Shown one piece after another: positions 24,481 to 33,777 of a stretch of DNA of 64,000 nt; the first letter of the stretch is position 1, and every line of letters begins with the position of its first letter. The notes under the pieces are model-generated. The model was not told the DNA's origin. It made no database searches and saw only the letters and a list, made by a program, of their open reading frames with translations. The stretch comes from Natronococcus occultus SP4 (GTDB taxonomy: Archaea; Halobacteriota; Halobacteria; Halobacteriales; Natrialbaceae): NCBI RefSeq assembly GCF_000328685.1, contig NC_019974.1, forward strand, positions 2,099,001 to 2,163,000, in the 5' to 3' direction. The position numbers and the translations under genes were made by a program.

Positions 24481-25461
24481 CTACGAGGCCTCCGCGAGGA
24501 TCTCGCGTTGTTCTTCGAGCTTCTCGTCGTCGATCGGTGCGTAGCCGTTCTCGCGGACGTACTGCTGGCCCTCGGTGAGGACCCACTCGACGAAGTCGGC
24601 GGCCTCGGCGTCGAACTCCCCGTTTGCGGCCAGGTACATATCCCGGGCCGGCGGAGAGGGGTACCGTTCTTCCTCGACGGCGGTGAGGAACTCGTCGCGA
24701 GTGTCGTAGAAGTCCTCCCCGTCCGAGAGGGTGCCGCTCTCCGAGCGGTCCAGTGGAACGGGGCGGATGTTCATCTCGAGATCGCCCGTGTTGAAGTCGT
24801 AGACGTAGTTGATGTTGTTCAGCGAGATGCCGTGGGAGTCGTTGTTGATCGCCTGGGCGACCTGCTGGTCGCCGTCGAAGTTGCCGTCGGCCATGTCCTC
24901 GAGTTCGTTCTCGGTGTAGCCGCCGAGGAACTCGCCCCACTCCTGGTAGGCCGCCGAGGAGTCAGAACGCCCGTAGACGAAGATCGGCTCGTCGACGTCG
25001 CTCTCGACGACCTCCCCCCAGTTCGTGATCTCCTTGCTGAAGATCGCTGCGAGTTCGTCCTGGGTGAGTCCGTGCTCACGGATTTCGTCGTACACGGGGT
25101 TGTTGACGTTGATCGTCCCGACCACGGTGTCGATGAGCATCGCGGTGGCGACCAGTCCCCGCTCGAGTTCGGCCTCGTCGGGATCGCGCCCCATCATCGC
25201 GACGTCGACCTGATCGTTCATAACGTCGGAGACGCCGACGCCGGTTCCGCCACCCGAAACGTCGATGCTGACGTCGCGGTCGTCGGTGTAAATATCGGCC
25301 CAGACCTGTACCATCGGCAGCGGACCGACACCGCCGGAAATGCGTATCGTCGTCTCCGAGCCGGAGTCGGAGTCCGACCCGGCAAGACACCCCGAGAGCG
25401 CGACCGCAGAGCTAGCTCCGAGCGCGGTCAGCGCACGACGGCGTGAGTAACCCCGATCCAT
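24481..25461 (-). CDS. pstS: Phosphate-binding lipoprotein PstS
   Basis: A 326-residue periplasmic-type binding protein anchored by lipid. The signal is twin-arginine (YSRRRALTALGASS) with lipobox ALSGC (Cys24). The phosphate-binding family pattern is present: IRISGGVGPLPMVQVWADIY, DVSGGGTGVGVSDVMN, VDVAMMGRDP, YGRSDSSAAYQEW (ligand Arg and Ser) and the closing AADFVEWVL. It leads the pstSCAB operon. Phosphate-starvation control is expected from the family, and the 25462-25740 region upstream would hold the site. Confidence 0.94.
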   Translation of the reverse strand: MDRGYSRRRALTALGASSAVALSGCLAGSDSDSGSETTIRISGGVGPLPMVQVWADIYTDDRDVSIDVSGGGTGVGVSDVMNDQVDVAMMGRDPDEAELERGLVATAMLIDTVVGTINVNNPVYDEIREHGLTQDELAAIFSKEITNWGEVVESDVDEPIFVYGRSDSSAAYQEWGEFLGGYTENELEDMADGNFDGDQQVAQAINNDSHGISLNNINYVYDFNTGDLEMNIRPVPLDRSESGTLSDGEDFYDTRDEFLTAVEEERYPSPPARDMYLAANGEFDAEAADFVEWVLTEGQQYVRENGYAPIDDEKLEEQREILAEAS

Positions 25462-25809
25462 ACGTACTCCGCCCTATCAACTAGACGCTTGTATCCCCTC
25501 GTTAGCCTGCAATTCTTTGGTTTTCAACCCGAAACCAGCAAAGCTCTCGATGGAACGCGAACGCGACCCACGGTTTGAGGGGACGTTCTCGCTCACGCCT
25601 GTTACCGACGTTTTCGAGGGAATCGGCAAATGACGGCCCGTCAGCGACAGCGGACGACGGACGGCCGAGTTCACTCTTCGAACTCGTTTCCGGCCGTTCG
25701 TAGCTGAAACACCCCGAGACGGTAGAAGAACAACCATGCGAATCCACTTGCAAGTATTGCCGTATCCTTCGACGGCCTCGTCACAACGATCGATGAAGCT
25801 TCGGGATCG
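25462..25809 (-). other. Intergenic region upstream of pstS
   Basis: About 350 bp with no convincing gene on either strand. It should contain the pstS promoter (leftward; GGGATACAAG near 25487-25496 read on the minus strand is TATA-like) and the end of the YeiH transcript. GGGATCGCTACGTCCC (25802-25817) is an imperfect inverted repeat at the yeiH stop codon and may terminate it. Confidence 0.4.
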
Positions 25810-26799
25810 CTACGTCCCGAACAACATCGTAAGGACGACGAGCGAGACCGTACTGGCGACGAGTAGCGCCAGCAGGACGACCACCGCCGGGGTCACGCCG
25901 GTGCTCCGGAGCTCGGCGAGCCGGATCTCCGTCCCCAGACCGACGAACGCGAGCACGAACAGCCAGTTGTAGGCGTTCTCGATAGAGGCCTGCTGGGCCG
26001 ACGAGAAGACGCCGGCGCTCGCGAGGACGACCAGGGCGAGAAAGCCGAGCACGAACTTCGGGAACTCGTTCCAGAGGGTCCGCAGGGAGGGGCGGCCCGC
26101 GGAGCCCGAGCGGGCGTAGTAGCTCGCGTAGGCGATGACGACGGCGCCGATCAGGGCGTTCCGGGCGAGTTTCGTCATCGTCGCCCACTGGCCGGCAATC
26201 TCGGAGTAGGCGAACCCGACCGCGACGACCGGGCCCGTCGAGAACATGCTGACGCCGGCCCAGACGCCGAAGACGACATCCGAGAGACCGAGCAGGTCGC
26301 CGACGATCGGGTAGACGACGATCGTGACCGCATCGAACAGCAACACCGTCGCCGCGGCGTAGGCGATCTGTTCCTCCCGGGCACGGATCGCGCCGGCGAC
26401 CGCGACGACCGCAGAGACACCACAGATCCCGGAGCCGGCCGCAAGCAGCGAGCCGAGCCGATCGGCGAGCCCGAAGACGTTGCGCGCGAGCAGTTCGACG
26501 ACGAGGATCGTCAGCGCCGTCACGGCGACGACGACCAGCAGGACGACGCCACCGACCTCGAGGACGGTCTCGAGGGTCAGCGACGCGCCCATGAGAACGA
26601 TTCCGGCGCCGAGCCAGAGCTTGTGGGTTCCGACCCCCGGCGCGAGCCGGTCGGGGACGCCGACGGCGTTTGCCAGCACGAACCCGAGCGCGATGGCGAC
26701 GAGCAGGTGGTTGAATCCGACGGTCAGCTCGATCGCCCGCGCGAGGATGGCGCCGAGACCCAGCGCGGCCAGCCCCGGAAGAAACCGCGTGGCCGACAT
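25810..26799 (-). CDS. YeiH/UPF0324-family putative anion exporter
   Basis: A 329-residue membrane protein with about ten hydrophobic helices. The family marks are an early HLLVAIALGFVLAN, GTHKLWLGAGIVLMGASLTL, the glycine-rich SLLAAGSGICGVSAVVAVAGA, and STGPVVAVGFAYSE. This family (Cons_hypoth698) includes proteins proposed to export sulfate or sulfite-derived anions. No sulfur-metabolism genes are nearby. The gene follows a 46-residue ORF with a 4-bp gap and may form a two-gene unit with it. Confidence 0.88.
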   Translation of the reverse strand: MSATRFLPGLAALGLGAILARAIELTVGFNHLLVAIALGFVLANAVGVPDRLAPGVGTHKLWLGAGIVLMGASLTLETVLEVGGVVLLVVVAVTALTILVVELLARNVFGLADRLGSLLAAGSGICGVSAVVAVAGAIRAREEQIAYAAATVLLFDAVTIVVYPIVGDLLGLSDVVFGVWAGVSMFSTGPVVAVGFAYSEIAGQWATMTKLARNALIGAVVIAYASYYARSGSAGRPSLRTLWNEFPKFVLGFLALVVLASAGVFSSAQQASIENAYNWLFVLAFVGLGTEIRLAELRSTGVTPAVVVLLALLVASTVSLVVLTMLFGT

Positions 26800-26803
26800 C
26801 TCG

Positions 26804-26944
26804 CTACCAGGGGATCTGCAGCTCGAGAGCGGCGATCGCCGTCACCGTCATCGCGCCGACAGCGACGCTCTGCCAGTCGCGCTCGAGGTCCGTCCAGCGG
26901 GATCGAACGGCCGCAGCATCCCGACGCAGTCGATCACTAACCAT
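26804..26944 (-). CDS. Small single-helix protein upstream of the YeiH-type transporter
   Basis: A 46-residue frame starting MVSDRLRRDAAAVRSRWTDL. It has a basic amphipathic N-terminus, then one hydrophobic segment (SVAVGAMTVTAIAALEL, about 27-43), and ends in QIPW. The stop is 4 bp before the transporter ATG. The spacing and membrane segment suggest a co-expressed partner, but conservation cannot be tested here. Confidence 0.5.
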   Translation of the reverse strand: MVSDRLRRDAAAVRSRWTDLERDWQSVAVGAMTVTAIAALELQIPW

Positions 26945-27018
26945 TCGTGTAAGTTCTTCGGATCTGCGTACTTAACCCTTATCGGTTCGTCGGAGACCGA
27001 GGTCATAATTGCTGGTAG

Positions 27019-27038
27019 CTACGACGAAAGTGTCGTAG
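27019..27038. other. Stem-loop in the 27.0-27.2 kb gap
   Basis: CTACGAC (27019-27025) pairs with GTCGTAG (27032-27038) around GAAAGT. It lies between the stop of the glycosidase-like gene (27182, minus) and the 46-residue ORF promoter, so it may terminate the former. The rest of the roughly 240-bp gap holds nothing else I can name. Confidence 0.4.
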
Positions 27039-27181
27039 GTTGAAGCTGATATTGCGATTGTCTGTGACACGAAGCCCTTGTTGCCGCCAGCTACGTCACC
27101 ACTCGTCCGAAGCTGCCGCGTTCGCGAACATGATTCCGGGATACCGAGCACGTCCTCGAGGCCCGGCGGCAGTGTCGCGAG

Positions 27182-28252
27182 TCAGCGCGGTCGGTCGGCG
27201 AACTCCCGCCACAGCGCCGCGGCGACGGTGAACTCCTCGGCGCTCGCGTAGCCTCGCTTCACATACGGCTCGCCCTCGAGGGTGAGCACCTCGAGGAAGG
27301 TTCCGTACGGCGCCATGACGCGTTCGATCCGATCGACCTCGCGGCGGGCCCGCTCCGCGAGCCCGTATCGCGCGAGGCCGTTTGCGTACATGAGGCTGTT
27401 CCAGGGCCAGACGTGGTAGTGGTAGTCCCGATGGAGCAGGAAGAAGGGGTGAACCTCACCGTAGCCGAACGGTCGCTCGCGCATGCACAGCCCGGTCGGG
27501 GTCTCGAGGGTCGCGAGGACGTCGACGATCGATCGCGCGCGCTCGTCGTCGACGAGCCCGAGGTACAGCGGAACGACGTTCGCGTCGCAAGCGAGCGCCG
27601 CGTCGCCCCGGCGTTCGTCGAAGTAGCGACCGTTCCAGAGGGTATCGAGCCTCTCTCGTACCGTCGCCGCGTTCGCATCGCCCGTCTCCAGACCGCGGCG
27701 TTCGAGAGCCTCGAGCGCCGCCAGCCACATCGCGGTGTTGTACGCCTCCCGGGGCGCCGCGGCCGAATCCCACCAGGAACTCCCCGAGCCGGTGACGAGC
27801 CCGTCCTCGACGAACCGCTCGCGGTGGCGCGCGGCCAGCTCGGCGACGACGTCGGCGTGGTCGTCGAGCCGTCCGACCGCGTCCAGCGCGAGCACGAGTG
27901 CGGGAACGGTGTCGACGCCCTCGGCCGGCGTCGCGGCGTTGTAGCCGGGATGGAAGTCGGTGTAGAAGGCGTCGGCGTCCGAGAGCTCCGCGAGCAGTGT
28001 CGCCGCGGTGTCGGCGACGACGGCGTCGTACCCCGCCGCCGCCAGTCCTCGCGCGGCGAAACAGAGGTCCCGGGGCCAGACTCCCTGGAAGTGCCCGCCC
28101 GACTCGAGGCCCCGGTCGGCCCGCTTCGCGAGGACGCGGTCGGCGGCGTCCGCGAGCGATCCCGCTCGCCGGTAGCCGCGGCGACGCTTCTCGGCGTAGT
28201 GGGCGAGGCGTCGCCGGAGCTCTCGGGTATAGTATCGGAGGGAAGAACCCAT
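27182..28252 (-). CDS. Six-hairpin glycosidase-like protein (GH15 / amylo-1,6-glucosidase-like)
   Basis: A 356-residue protein with the pattern of (alpha/alpha)6-barrel glycosidases. GGHFQGVWPRDLCFAARGL near residues 53-71 has the substrate-site Trp-Pro-Arg-Asp of glucoamylase-like enzymes. It is followed by AYNTAMWLAALEAL, ALACDANVVPLYLGLV and HYHVWPWNSLMYANGLARYG. The likely acid/base Glu/Asp cannot be assigned with certainty. There is no signal peptide, so it is probably cytosolic and might act on oligosaccharides or a storage glucan. The start is the ATG at 28252. The acidic membrane-associated protein gene lies 23 bp upstream on the same strand. Confidence 0.75.
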   Translation of the reverse strand: MGSSLRYYTRELRRRLAHYAEKRRRGYRRAGSLADAADRVLAKRADRGLESGGHFQGVWPRDLCFAARGLAAAGYDAVVADTAATLLAELSDADAFYTDFHPGYNAATPAEGVDTVPALVLALDAVGRLDDHADVVAELAARHRERFVEDGLVTGSGSSWWDSAAAPREAYNTAMWLAALEALERRGLETGDANAATVRERLDTLWNGRYFDERRGDAALACDANVVPLYLGLVDDERARSIVDVLATLETPTGLCMRERPFGYGEVHPFFLLHRDYHYHVWPWNSLMYANGLARYGLAERARREVDRIERVMAPYGTFLEVLTLEGEPYVKRGYASAEEFTVAAALWREFADRPR

Positions 28253-28275
28253 CAAAACGAACTGCAGATCGCGCG

Positions 28276-28986
28276 TCAGTCCTCGTCGTCCTCGTCGTCG
28301 GGCTCGACCTTTTTGTCCGAGGCGTCCTCCTCGGGGGTTTCCTCGGGCTCGATCGCGTCGGTCTGGGCCGGCTGGGCCTGCTCGGGGTCAGGGCCGGTCG
28401 CCTCCGCCGTTTCCTCGGCCATCGCGGTGTCGGAGACGTCGACCTCGGTCGTCTCTCCGTCGGTGTCCCGACGAGGATCTTCGGTCCCCGTGTCGGCGTC
28501 CGGTTTCGTGCGGGGTTCCTCGTCCTCGGGGTCGTCGGTGAACTCGATCTCGCCCTCGTCGTCGTCGGCAGCCTCGCCGAGCTGTGCCTCCTCGTCGACG
28601 TCGCCGTCGGCGTCGATCTGGGACTCCTGACCGGCGTCGGGGCGTTCGGCCGCGGCCGCGGCCTGGTCGGACGTCTCCTTGCCGTCGGTTCCGTCCTCGA
28701 CCTCCTCGAGATCGGGTTCGAACGTCGTCGGCTCCGCCGCCTGCCGCTGTCGAAGGCCGATCCCGACCAGTCCAGCACCGATCGCCGCCTTCGGGATCGC
28801 CCGCAGCTGTCCGCGGGCGACCGACCGCAGCGTCGACAGCAGCATCAGTCCGCCGCTGACGACGGCGAGTCGCCCGTCGCGGGCGCTCTCACCTGCGATC
28901 TCCCGGGCCGCGTCCATCGGGTCGTCGGCCAGTTCCTCCAGCTCCTCGGCCTGCAGATCGTGATCGTGTTCGTGTTCGCTTGTCAT
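28276..28986 (-). CDS. Highly acidic protein with a short hydrophobic N-terminal region
   Basis: A 236-residue protein. The N-terminal 85 residues carry His-rich and acidic sequence (EHEHDHDLQAEELEEL), then a semi-hydrophobic segment LAVVSGGLMLLSTLRSVARG and AAIGAGLVGIGLRQRQ. The remaining 150 residues are low-complexity Asp, Glu, Thr and Pro, ending EPDDEDDED. Related haloarchaeal proteins share the N-terminal part and vary in the tail. It may be a membrane-associated disordered protein; no function is known to me. It probably shares a transcript with the glycosidase-like gene. Confidence 0.65.
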   Translation of the reverse strand: MTSEHEHDHDLQAEELEELADDPMDAAREIAGESARDGRLAVVSGGLMLLSTLRSVARGQLRAIPKAAIGAGLVGIGLRQRQAAEPTTFEPDLEEVEDGTDGKETSDQAAAAAERPDAGQESQIDADGDVDEEAQLGEAADDDEGEIEFTDDPEDEEPRTKPDADTGTEDPRRDTDGETTEVDVSDTAMAEETAEATGPDPEQAQPAQTDAIEPEETPEEDASDKKVEPDDEDDED

Positions 28987-29080
28987 AGATGGTCCTCGAG
29001 CACGCTTCGCTCACACAGGAGTACTCCGGCCCGACAGTTGAAGCTTTGACCGGCAACTGCGCTCTCGCTCCAGCTTCCGG

Positions 29081-31564
29081 CTACCACTCGAAGCGATCGG
29101 GATCGCGCGCCGCGAGCGCCGTCCGGACCGCGGCGACGTTCTCGTCGACGTCGTGGACCCGAACGATATCGGCGCCGCGCTCGGTCGCGAGCGCGCTCGC
29201 CGCGACGGTGGGCTCGAGGCGCTCGCCGGCCTCGCGGCCGACGTGGGCGAACATCGACTTGTGGGAGTGACCGAACAGGATCGGACAGCCAAGCGCCCGG
29301 AACTCCCCGAGCCGGTCGAGCAGCGCGAAGCTCTCGCGGGCCGACTTCGCGAAGCCGATCCCGGGATCGACCACGATGTTCTCGCGGTCGAGACCTGCCT
29401 TCTCCGCCAGCAGGATCCGCTCCCGGAGCTGGTCGATCACGTCCTCGACGACGTCGTCGTACGCGATCTCCCGGTCGGGGACGACGGGCGCGTCGACGCT
29501 GTGCATTACCACCAGGGTCGCGTCGTGGTCGGCGACGACGAATCGCATCTCGGGGTCTTCGAGTCCGGAGACGTCGTTGATGATGTCGGCGCCCGCCTCG
29601 AGGGCTGCGTCGGCAACCGCGGCCTTTCGGGTGTCGATCGAGAGCATCGCGTCGAGGTCCGCGAGCGCCTCGACGACGGGGACGACGCGGTCGATCTCCG
29701 CCTCGACCGGAACGGGATCGGCGCCCGGACGGGTCGACTCGCCGCCGATATCGATCACGTCGGCGCCGGCCTCGACCATCGCCTCCGCGCGGGCGACGGC
29801 GTCCTCGAGGACGTCGTACTCCCCGCCGTCGTGGAAGCTGTCGGGGGTGACGTTGAGGATGCCCATGACGGCGGTTCGGTCGTTCCAGGGCGGTGACGAT
29901 CCGTCATCCGGCTGCGGGGCCGATTCGCCGTTCCCGTCGCGAGCGCCGTCCTCGAGTTCGAGGGTCGACGACAGCTCCCGACCGATCGCGGCTAGCCCGT
30001 CCGAGCGAGCCGCGAGGCGATCGACGAGCCGCGAGAACTGCTCGAGAGTGCCCGTCAGGACGGCGTTGATCCGCTCATCGCTGCGACGAAGCCCCGAGAG
30101 GGTACACTCCCCGCCGATCCGGGACAGCTCCGTTTGCAGCGCCGTCGCCTGCTCGTCCCGGAGCGCGGTCTTGACGACCCGGTGGACGGCCGCGTCGGTC
30201 GCCTCGGCGACGTCGGCCTCGGTCGCGTGGGCTCCCGCGAGGACGTCCCGGGCGTCCTCGCGATCCCGGATCCGTTTGGGGATCTGCAGGCCGGTCCACC
30301 GCGAGCGGGCCTCGGCGACGGCGAACAGCGACCCGGTCACGAGGACGCAGTCGTCGGCGTCGCTGCTCGCGATCGCCGCCTCGAGGGCGTCTCGCACGTC
30401 GGGGACGACCCGCACGTCGGGGACGCCGGCTCGCTCGAACACCGTCGCGAGGACGTCGCCGTCCTCGGCGCGGTCGAGGGACGGCTCCGTGGCGATCGTC
30501 GCGTCGGGGGTCGGTAACGCGTCGGCGATCCCCGTAACGTCCTTGTCGTGCATCACGCCGGCAACCAGGGTGAGCTCGTCGTACTCGTAGCCCGCCAGTG
30601 TCTCGGCCAACCCCTCGCAGGCGCCCGGGTTGTGCGCGCCGTCGAGCACAACCAGCGGTTCGGTCTCGAGGACTTCGAACCGTCCCGGCCAGTGGGCGCC
30701 CCGCAGTCCGCGCCGAAGCTCCTCGTCCGAGACGGCCGCGACCTGTCGGGCGAGCGTCGCCGCGATCCCCGCGTTCGCCGCCTGGTGGCGCCCGAGAAGC
30801 GGGATCCGTGCCTCGATCGGATCGCCGTCGTCGATCGAGACCGCGGCCTCGGTGTGGTTCACCCGTCCCTCGTAGGTGACGCTGACGTCGGGCTCCGCTC
30901 CCTCCCGATTGCCGAACCCGACGGTGACGACCTCGTCGGCGATTTCGCGAACCCCTTCCAGGGCCTCGCCGGAGGCACCGGTGACGAGGGGTTCGTCCGC
31001 GGGGGCGACGTGGGCCTTGTCGCGGGCGATCTCGGCCTCGGTGTCGCCGAGGATCCCCGTGTGCTCCAGGGTGACGCTCGTGACCGCGCTGGCGACGGGG
31101 TCGACGACGCTGGTCGCGTCGTAGCGCCCGCCGATGCCGACCTCGAGGACGGCGACGTCGACGTCGGCGCGGTCGAACTCCCGGATCGCCATCGCGGTCA
31201 GCACCTCGAAGAACGTCGGCGACTCCCCGTCGGCGGCCCGCTCGGTGACGTGCTCGCGGATCTCCGCGACGAAGGCTGACACCGACGACTTCGGGATCTT
31301 TCGCCCGTCGACCCGGATGCGTTCGCGCAGATCCTCGAGGTGGGGGGAGGTGTAGAGCCCGACCGAGAGCCCCGCTTCCCGAAGCGTTCGCTCGACCATT
31401 CGCGCCGTGCTCCCCTTCCCGTTCGACCCCGCGATCTGGACGAAATCGACGCCCTCCTGAGGGTCCTCGAGGTGGGCAAGCAGCCGGGCGGTCGACTCCG
31501 TCCCCGGTTTCGGACGGAACCGCCGTAACCCGAACAGAAACTCCGCCGCCTCGTCATACTCCAT
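29081..31564 (-). CDS. folCP: Bifunctional folylpolyglutamate/dihydrofolate synthase - dihydropteroate synthase
   Basis: An 827-residue fusion. The N-terminal FolC half (about 1-420) has the P-loop GSNGKGSTARMV, the segment TSPHLEDLRERI, and DGAHNPGACEGLAE. A linker of roughly 140 residues (about 425-560) includes a small basic/acidic domain. The C-terminal DHPS half (about 563-827) has MGILNVTPDSFHDGG, DIGGESTRPGA, INDVSGLED, DPGIGFAKS and GHSHKSMFA. It joins pterin and p-aminobenzoate, then adds glutamate. This fusion is known from haloarchaea (folCP in Haloferax). The order is the reverse of the pathway. No other folate genes are beside it. Confidence 0.95.
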   Translation of the reverse strand: MEYDEAAEFLFGLRRFRPKPGTESTARLLAHLEDPQEGVDFVQIAGSNGKGSTARMVERTLREAGLSVGLYTSPHLEDLRERIRVDGRKIPKSSVSAFVAEIREHVTERAADGESPTFFEVLTAMAIREFDRADVDVAVLEVGIGGRYDATSVVDPVASAVTSVTLEHTGILGDTEAEIARDKAHVAPADEPLVTGASGEALEGVREIADEVVTVGFGNREGAEPDVSVTYEGRVNHTEAAVSIDDGDPIEARIPLLGRHQAANAGIAATLARQVAAVSDEELRRGLRGAHWPGRFEVLETEPLVVLDGAHNPGACEGLAETLAGYEYDELTLVAGVMHDKDVTGIADALPTPDATIATEPSLDRAEDGDVLATVFERAGVPDVRVVPDVRDALEAAIASSDADDCVLVTGSLFAVAEARSRWTGLQIPKRIRDREDARDVLAGAHATEADVAEATDAAVHRVVKTALRDEQATALQTELSRIGGECTLSGLRRSDERINAVLTGTLEQFSRLVDRLAARSDGLAAIGRELSSTLELEDGARDGNGESAPQPDDGSSPPWNDRTAVMGILNVTPDSFHDGGEYDVLEDAVARAEAMVEAGADVIDIGGESTRPGADPVPVEAEIDRVVPVVEALADLDAMLSIDTRKAAVADAALEAGADIINDVSGLEDPEMRFVVADHDATLVVMHSVDAPVVPDREIAYDDVVEDVIDQLRERILLAEKAGLDRENIVVDPGIGFAKSARESFALLDRLGEFRALGCPILFGHSHKSMFAHVGREAGERLEPTVAASALATERGADIVRVHDVDENVAAVRTALAARDPDRFEW

Positions 31565-31781
31565 ACCCCCACCACGGCGGTCGTCGCGCTTAGGAATGTC
31601 GGAGTCGGGACTCGCGGTTGCAACCGACCTACTGCGGTCGTGTGTCGGTGAACCGTCCGCCCTCCCACCCGGAAGCCGAGATCAGAACGCCGCCTCGAGC
31701 GCGGCGGCGACTGCGAGGACGAATCGTGTCCGAAGCGTCGTTCTCACGGATGATATACCCACTCCAACACGTAGCGAACGG

Positions 31782-32648
31782 TCACGACAGCGTTCCGGCG
31801 TGGCGATACCTGTTCGCGAGGTAGCCGACTGCCGTCAGCCAGAGGACGGCCACGAAGGCAGCCATGGCCGGAGCCGAGGGACGCGGCGATCCCAGGAGGG
31901 ACGCGGCGACGTAGCCGAGGGCGAACCCACAGACGGGGAGACTGACGTACGCCCACACGTTCGGGAACCACGCCGACTCGTGTCGAGGGACGGTCGCGTC
32001 GACGAACACGCCCAGGAGAGCGGGAACCGAGAGGAGGGCGGTGCCGACGAGCAGGGACACGACCACGACAACCCCAGCGCCGTCGGGACCGAGGACGCCT
32101 TCCGCGAGCGCGACCGTCGGCACCAGCAGGACGTACGCGAGGACGGGCAGCCACCACCGCGACTCGAAGGCACCTCGCCGTCGGTCGTCCTCGTGCTTTG
32201 TGACACGGCGGTCGGGGTCGGCCCGTCGACGGAGCCAGCCGACGAGTACGGCCGTCCCCGCGGTTACCAGAACGGTAAGCGCAACACCGACCGCGACGAC
32301 GACTGGCGCCAGGGCGATCCCGACCGCCGTCATGGTCGTCGACGCAGCGCCGACCGTCGAAACCGCATTAGCGGCGTACAGCAACACCGTCGCGATCGAG
32401 GCAGCGAGACCGGCCCGAACGCCGGCGCGGCGAACCCGGGACGGGGAGTCACCGTAGCGGTAGCCGACGAGCGCGCCGGCGATCAGGAGCGGCAGCCCCG
32501 AGACGCTGCCGCCGACCCTGGTCGTCGCCTCCGGCGGGGGCTGCCAGGAGAGCGCGACCGTAAACGGCACCGTCGCGAGCCCGACGAGAAGCGCGAACCG
32601 CAGCGGATCGTCGCCGGAATCCTCACGGCGACTTCGAAGGAGGGCCAT
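31782..32648 (-). CDS. Polytopic membrane protein of unknown function
   Basis: A 288-residue protein with about eight hydrophobic helices. The first three (about 17-95) include SGLPLLIAGALVGYRYGD, which resembles small DUF5518-like haloarchaeal membrane proteins. A basic loop (WLRRRADPDRRVTKHEDDRR, about 140-160) separates them from the second half (WWLPVLAYVLLVPTVALAEG onward). No catalytic motif is visible. It stands alone between folCP and the ABC ATPase gene; the AT-rich TATATTCAACC upstream (about 32668-32680, minus) may be its TATA box. Confidence 0.6.
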   Translation of the reverse strand: MALLRSRREDSGDDPLRFALLVGLATVPFTVALSWQPPPEATTRVGGSVSGLPLLIAGALVGYRYGDSPSRVRRAGVRAGLAASIATVLLYAANAVSTVGAASTTMTAVGIALAPVVVAVGVALTVLVTAGTAVLVGWLRRRADPDRRVTKHEDDRRRGAFESRWWLPVLAYVLLVPTVALAEGVLGPDGAGVVVVVSLLVGTALLSVPALLGVFVDATVPRHESAWFPNVWAYVSLPVCGFALGYVAASLLGSPRPSAPAMAAFVAVLWLTAVGYLANRYRHAGTLS

Positions 32649-32714
32649 ACCCCTACCGATCGTGTCCCTCGGTTGAATATATTTTGTTGGTAACTGGTCG
32701 TGAGCTGCAGCCGA

Positions 32715-33497
32715 CTACTCCGGTCGGGGCTCGGTCGAGCGTTCGGCCTCGGGGGTCTCCCGGGTGACCTCGAGGAAGGCGTCCTCGAGGCTGCGGGTTT
32801 CACCGGTCTCGGCGCGTGATTTGAGCGTCTCGGGGTCGCCCTGGGCGACCAGTTCGCCGTCGTGGATCACGCCGATCTCGTCGGCCAGTTCGTCGACGAC
32901 CGGGAGGATGTGCGTCGAGAGGACGATCGTCATCTCCCGGTCGGCGAGGTCGGCGATCGTCTCCCGCATCGTCCGGGCCGCGCGGGGATCGAGCCCGCTT
33001 GTCGGCTCATCGAGGAAGGCGACGACGGGCTCGTGGAGCACCGCCTGGATGACCCCGACCTTCTGGCGCATCCCCTTCGAGTAGCCCTCGATGCGTCTGT
33101 CGGCGTCCTCGCGGAGATCGAAGCGCTCGAGCAGCGACTCGATCCGCTCGACGGCCTCGCGCTCGGGAAGGTCCCGAAGGCCGGCAGCGTACTCGAGCTG
33201 CTCGCGACCGGTGAGCTCGTCGTAGATCGGCGGCTCCTCGGGCAGGTAGCCGATGTGGGGCGTGACGGCCTCGCGGTCGGCGATGGACTGGCCCGCGACC
33301 CTCGCGGTGCCCGACGTCGGCCGGGTGAGCGTCGTTAGCATCCGCATCGTCGTCGTCTTCCCCGCCCCGTTGGGGCCGAGAAAGCCATACACCGTGCCGC
33401 GCTCGACGGTCATCGTTAGCCCGGCGACGGCCGTCGTCTCCCCGTACCGTTTCGTCAGCTCGTCGGTCTCGATCGCGGGGCCGTCGGCACCGTTCAT
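32715..33497 (-). CDS. ABC transporter ATP-binding protein (ABC-2 type)
   Basis: A 260-residue ATPase with Walker A GPNGAGKTT, signature YSKGMRQKV, Walker B VVAFLDEPTSGLDP and H-loop STHIL. The pattern YSKGM and the following DP-R are typical of ABC-2 exporters such as NatA. It starts at MNGADGPAIET; the 26 in-frame codons before that are arginine- and cysteine-rich and unlikely to be coding. The divergent gene at 33778 encodes a membrane protein that is the probable permease partner, separated by a shared 280-bp regulatory region. Confidence 0.92.
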   Translation of the reverse strand: MNGADGPAIETDELTKRYGETTAVAGLTMTVERGTVYGFLGPNGAGKTTTMRMLTTLTRPTSGTARVAGQSIADREAVTPHIGYLPEEPPIYDELTGREQLEYAAGLRDLPEREAVERIESLLERFDLREDADRRIEGYSKGMRQKVGVIQAVLHEPVVAFLDEPTSGLDPRAARTMRETIADLADREMTIVLSTHILPVVDELADEIGVIHDGELVAQGDPETLKSRAETGETRSLEDAFLEVTRETPEAERSTEPRPE

Positions 33498-33777
33498 ACG
33501 CTTCCGTTCGACGCCGACCACGTAAAACCGACAGATCGATCGGGGACGACAGCCGCCGTTTCGGGACGGACCCACGTCCTCGGACCGGTCGTTGCGCCGT
33601 CATACGGTTTGCTGTCCGTCAGTTCCGGCGCAACCGCCGCCCGGGTCGCGGCTGCGTCGGTATCTCGGTACAGCGATCCGTATCAGAACCCAAACCGTTT
33701 ACGTAGTGGCGGAACACGGTATCAGGCATGTTCCTCCAGACGGCACGCCGTCGCCCGGTTTCCGGCGGTGGTCGGCG

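Noticed and set aside
29081-31564. folC and folP as an artificial fusion of two genes
   Set aside because: One continuous frame without internal stops carries both domains, and the fusion is established for haloarchaea.
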